Assembly: GCF_033096465.1 (NCBI RefSeq)
Contig: NZ_AP028156.1
Coordinates: forward strand, 943,501-1,007,500
Reading direction: 5' to 3'
Length of the DNA stretch: 64,000 bases
From: Blautia luti
Lineage (GTDB): Bacteria > Bacillota > Clostridia > Lachnospirales > Lachnospiraceae
In this document: positions 63,567 through 64,000 of the stretch, piece after piece
How positions within the stretch are numbered: position 1 is the stretch's first letter
Layout: each line of letters opens with the position of its first letter
The notes under the pieces: generated by a model
The model's database searches: none
The model's input: only the letters and a program-made list of their open reading frames with translations
Told to the model about the DNA's origin: nothing
Position numbers and translations under genes: made by a program

Positions 63567-63588
63567 AAGATATAATGAGTTATATCTT
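63567..63588. promoter_or_regulatory. 8-bp inverted repeat overlapping a -10 box
   Basis: aagatata (63567-63574) and tatatctt (63581-63588), loop of six. It overlaps TATAAT at 63571-63576, 70 bases before the broken nitroreductase, so it may be an operator. Confidence 0.45.
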
Positions 63589-63645
63589 TGGTACTGTGCT
63601 GGTAACGAGGATGTTATATTTATAGGAAAACAGGAGGCGTAAAAT

Positions 63646-64000
63646 ATGAAATTTCAGAAGTTGATCGAGAAGAGAAGAACGGTTCGTAAATATGCAGAGG
63701 GTAATACGGTGAGTAAGGAGGAGGTTCTTGCTATGATAGGGGCAGATCAGGAGGCTCCTTCATGAAAGAATTCTCAGACGTGACGTTATTATTGCATTAT
63801 GGATGAGAAAGATGTTACGCGGTTCAGACAAGAGTGCCTGCCGGAAATGAATGCAGGGAAGGGTGAGAATGCGGTATTGATTATCAGTACTTTTGTTCAT
63901 AACAGAGCGGGATTTCAGAAGGATGGGACTGCAGATAATGAACTGGGAAATGGATGGGGATGTTATGATCTGGGACTTCGGAATGAGAATCTGATATTGA
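63646..64000 (+). pseudogene. Nitroreductase-family gene with two in-frame TGA codons, cut by window edge
   Basis: After CAGGAGG, an ATG starts MKFQKLIEKRRTVRKYAEG, a nitroreductase-like N-terminus. The frame stops at TGA (63763-63765, codon 40) and again at TGA (63781-63783, codon 46), then stays open to base 64000. It reads on in the same frame: KNSQT between the stops, then RYYCIMDE, later STFVHNRAGF and ELGNGWGCYDLGLRNENL. No frameshift is seen. The first TGA stands where intact homologs have Trp, as I recall (APSWKNSQT). Genes around it end in TGA normally, so general TGA-to-Trp recoding is unlikely. A decaying gene is the best reading; sequencing error or recoding are alternatives. FMN/NADH oxidoreductase function would be lost. 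Confidence 0.7.

Noticed and set aside
1..64000. CRISPR array, prophage, insertion sequence or integrative element
   Set aside because: No regularly spaced repeats, transposase, integrase or phage structural genes were seen; gene content is chromosomal housekeeping.

Overview
The window looks like chromosomal DNA of a spore-forming, fermentative Firmicute of the family Lachnospiraceae, most probably Blautia or a close relative. I base this on moderate GC content, strong GGAGG-type ribosome binding sites, near-consensus sigma-A promoters with 17-bp spacers, sporulation genes (sigH and a Spo0A-like protein), a CIRCE element, and several families I know mainly from Lachnospiraceae. The genus is an inference. 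There is no rRNA, CRISPR array, prophage, plasmid origin or insertion sequence. One tRNA gene is present. Most genes lie on the + strand; the exceptions are xfp, lacI, the GH31 glucosidase, one acidic membrane protein, a DUF5721-type gene and cspA.

Layout. 1-0.9 kb: 3' part of a LysR-type regulator. 1-19.9 kb: carbon metabolism with cofactor and tRNA maintenance genes (phosphoketolase, LacI regulator, 4-alpha-glucanotransferase, pyruvate kinase, ROK sugar kinase, PIG-L deacetylase, TcdA, a rhodanese/PP-loop protein beside larB-larC, GH31 alpha-glucosidase, AGCS symporter). 19.9-26.3 kb: TrmO, aspartokinase, a RecB-nuclease/DinG-helicase fusion and a secreted beta-lactamase-fold protein. 26.4-33.4 kb: egsA-ispF-cysS-mrnC-rlmB-sigH, tRNA-Thr and glnS. 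33.5-44.4 kb: acidic-tailed membrane and surface proteins, maf with two HAD phosphatases, htpG under CIRCE, a stand-alone Spo0A DNA-binding domain, DegV and cold-shock protein. 44.7-49.5 kb: pyrC-pyrF-pyrK-pyrD-pyrE. 49.5-52.5 kb: small membrane proteins and an M29 peptidase. 52.7-56.2 kb: purE-purM-purN-purD. 56.3-64 kb: AlkD-like glycosylase, SseB-like protein, GntR-clpC, a small unknown gene coupled to radA, a HAD phosphatase, and a nitroreductase-like reading frame broken by two in-frame TGA codons.

How the genes work together. MalQ, the GH31 enzyme and the ROK kinase would turn maltodextrins or isomaltose-type sugars into hexose phosphates. Phosphoketolase and pyruvate kinase then carry these toward acetate, lactate and ATP. 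A perfect LacI-type palindrome sits at the malQ start site beside the divergent lacI gene. Pyrimidine synthesis from dihydroorotase to OMP decarboxylase is present as one operon, but only part of the purine pathway is. TcdA and TrmO both modify t6A37 of tRNA.

No clearly new multi-gene system is evident. The points most worth following up are the rhodanese/PP-loop gene next to larB-larC (no larE or larA visible), the isolated Spo0A DNA-binding domain with its antisense neighbour, the nuclease-helicase fusion, HrcA-type control of htpG, GntR in place of CtsR before clpC, a hairpin between the Shine-Dalgarno and start codon of the ROK kinase, and the twice-interrupted nitroreductase.
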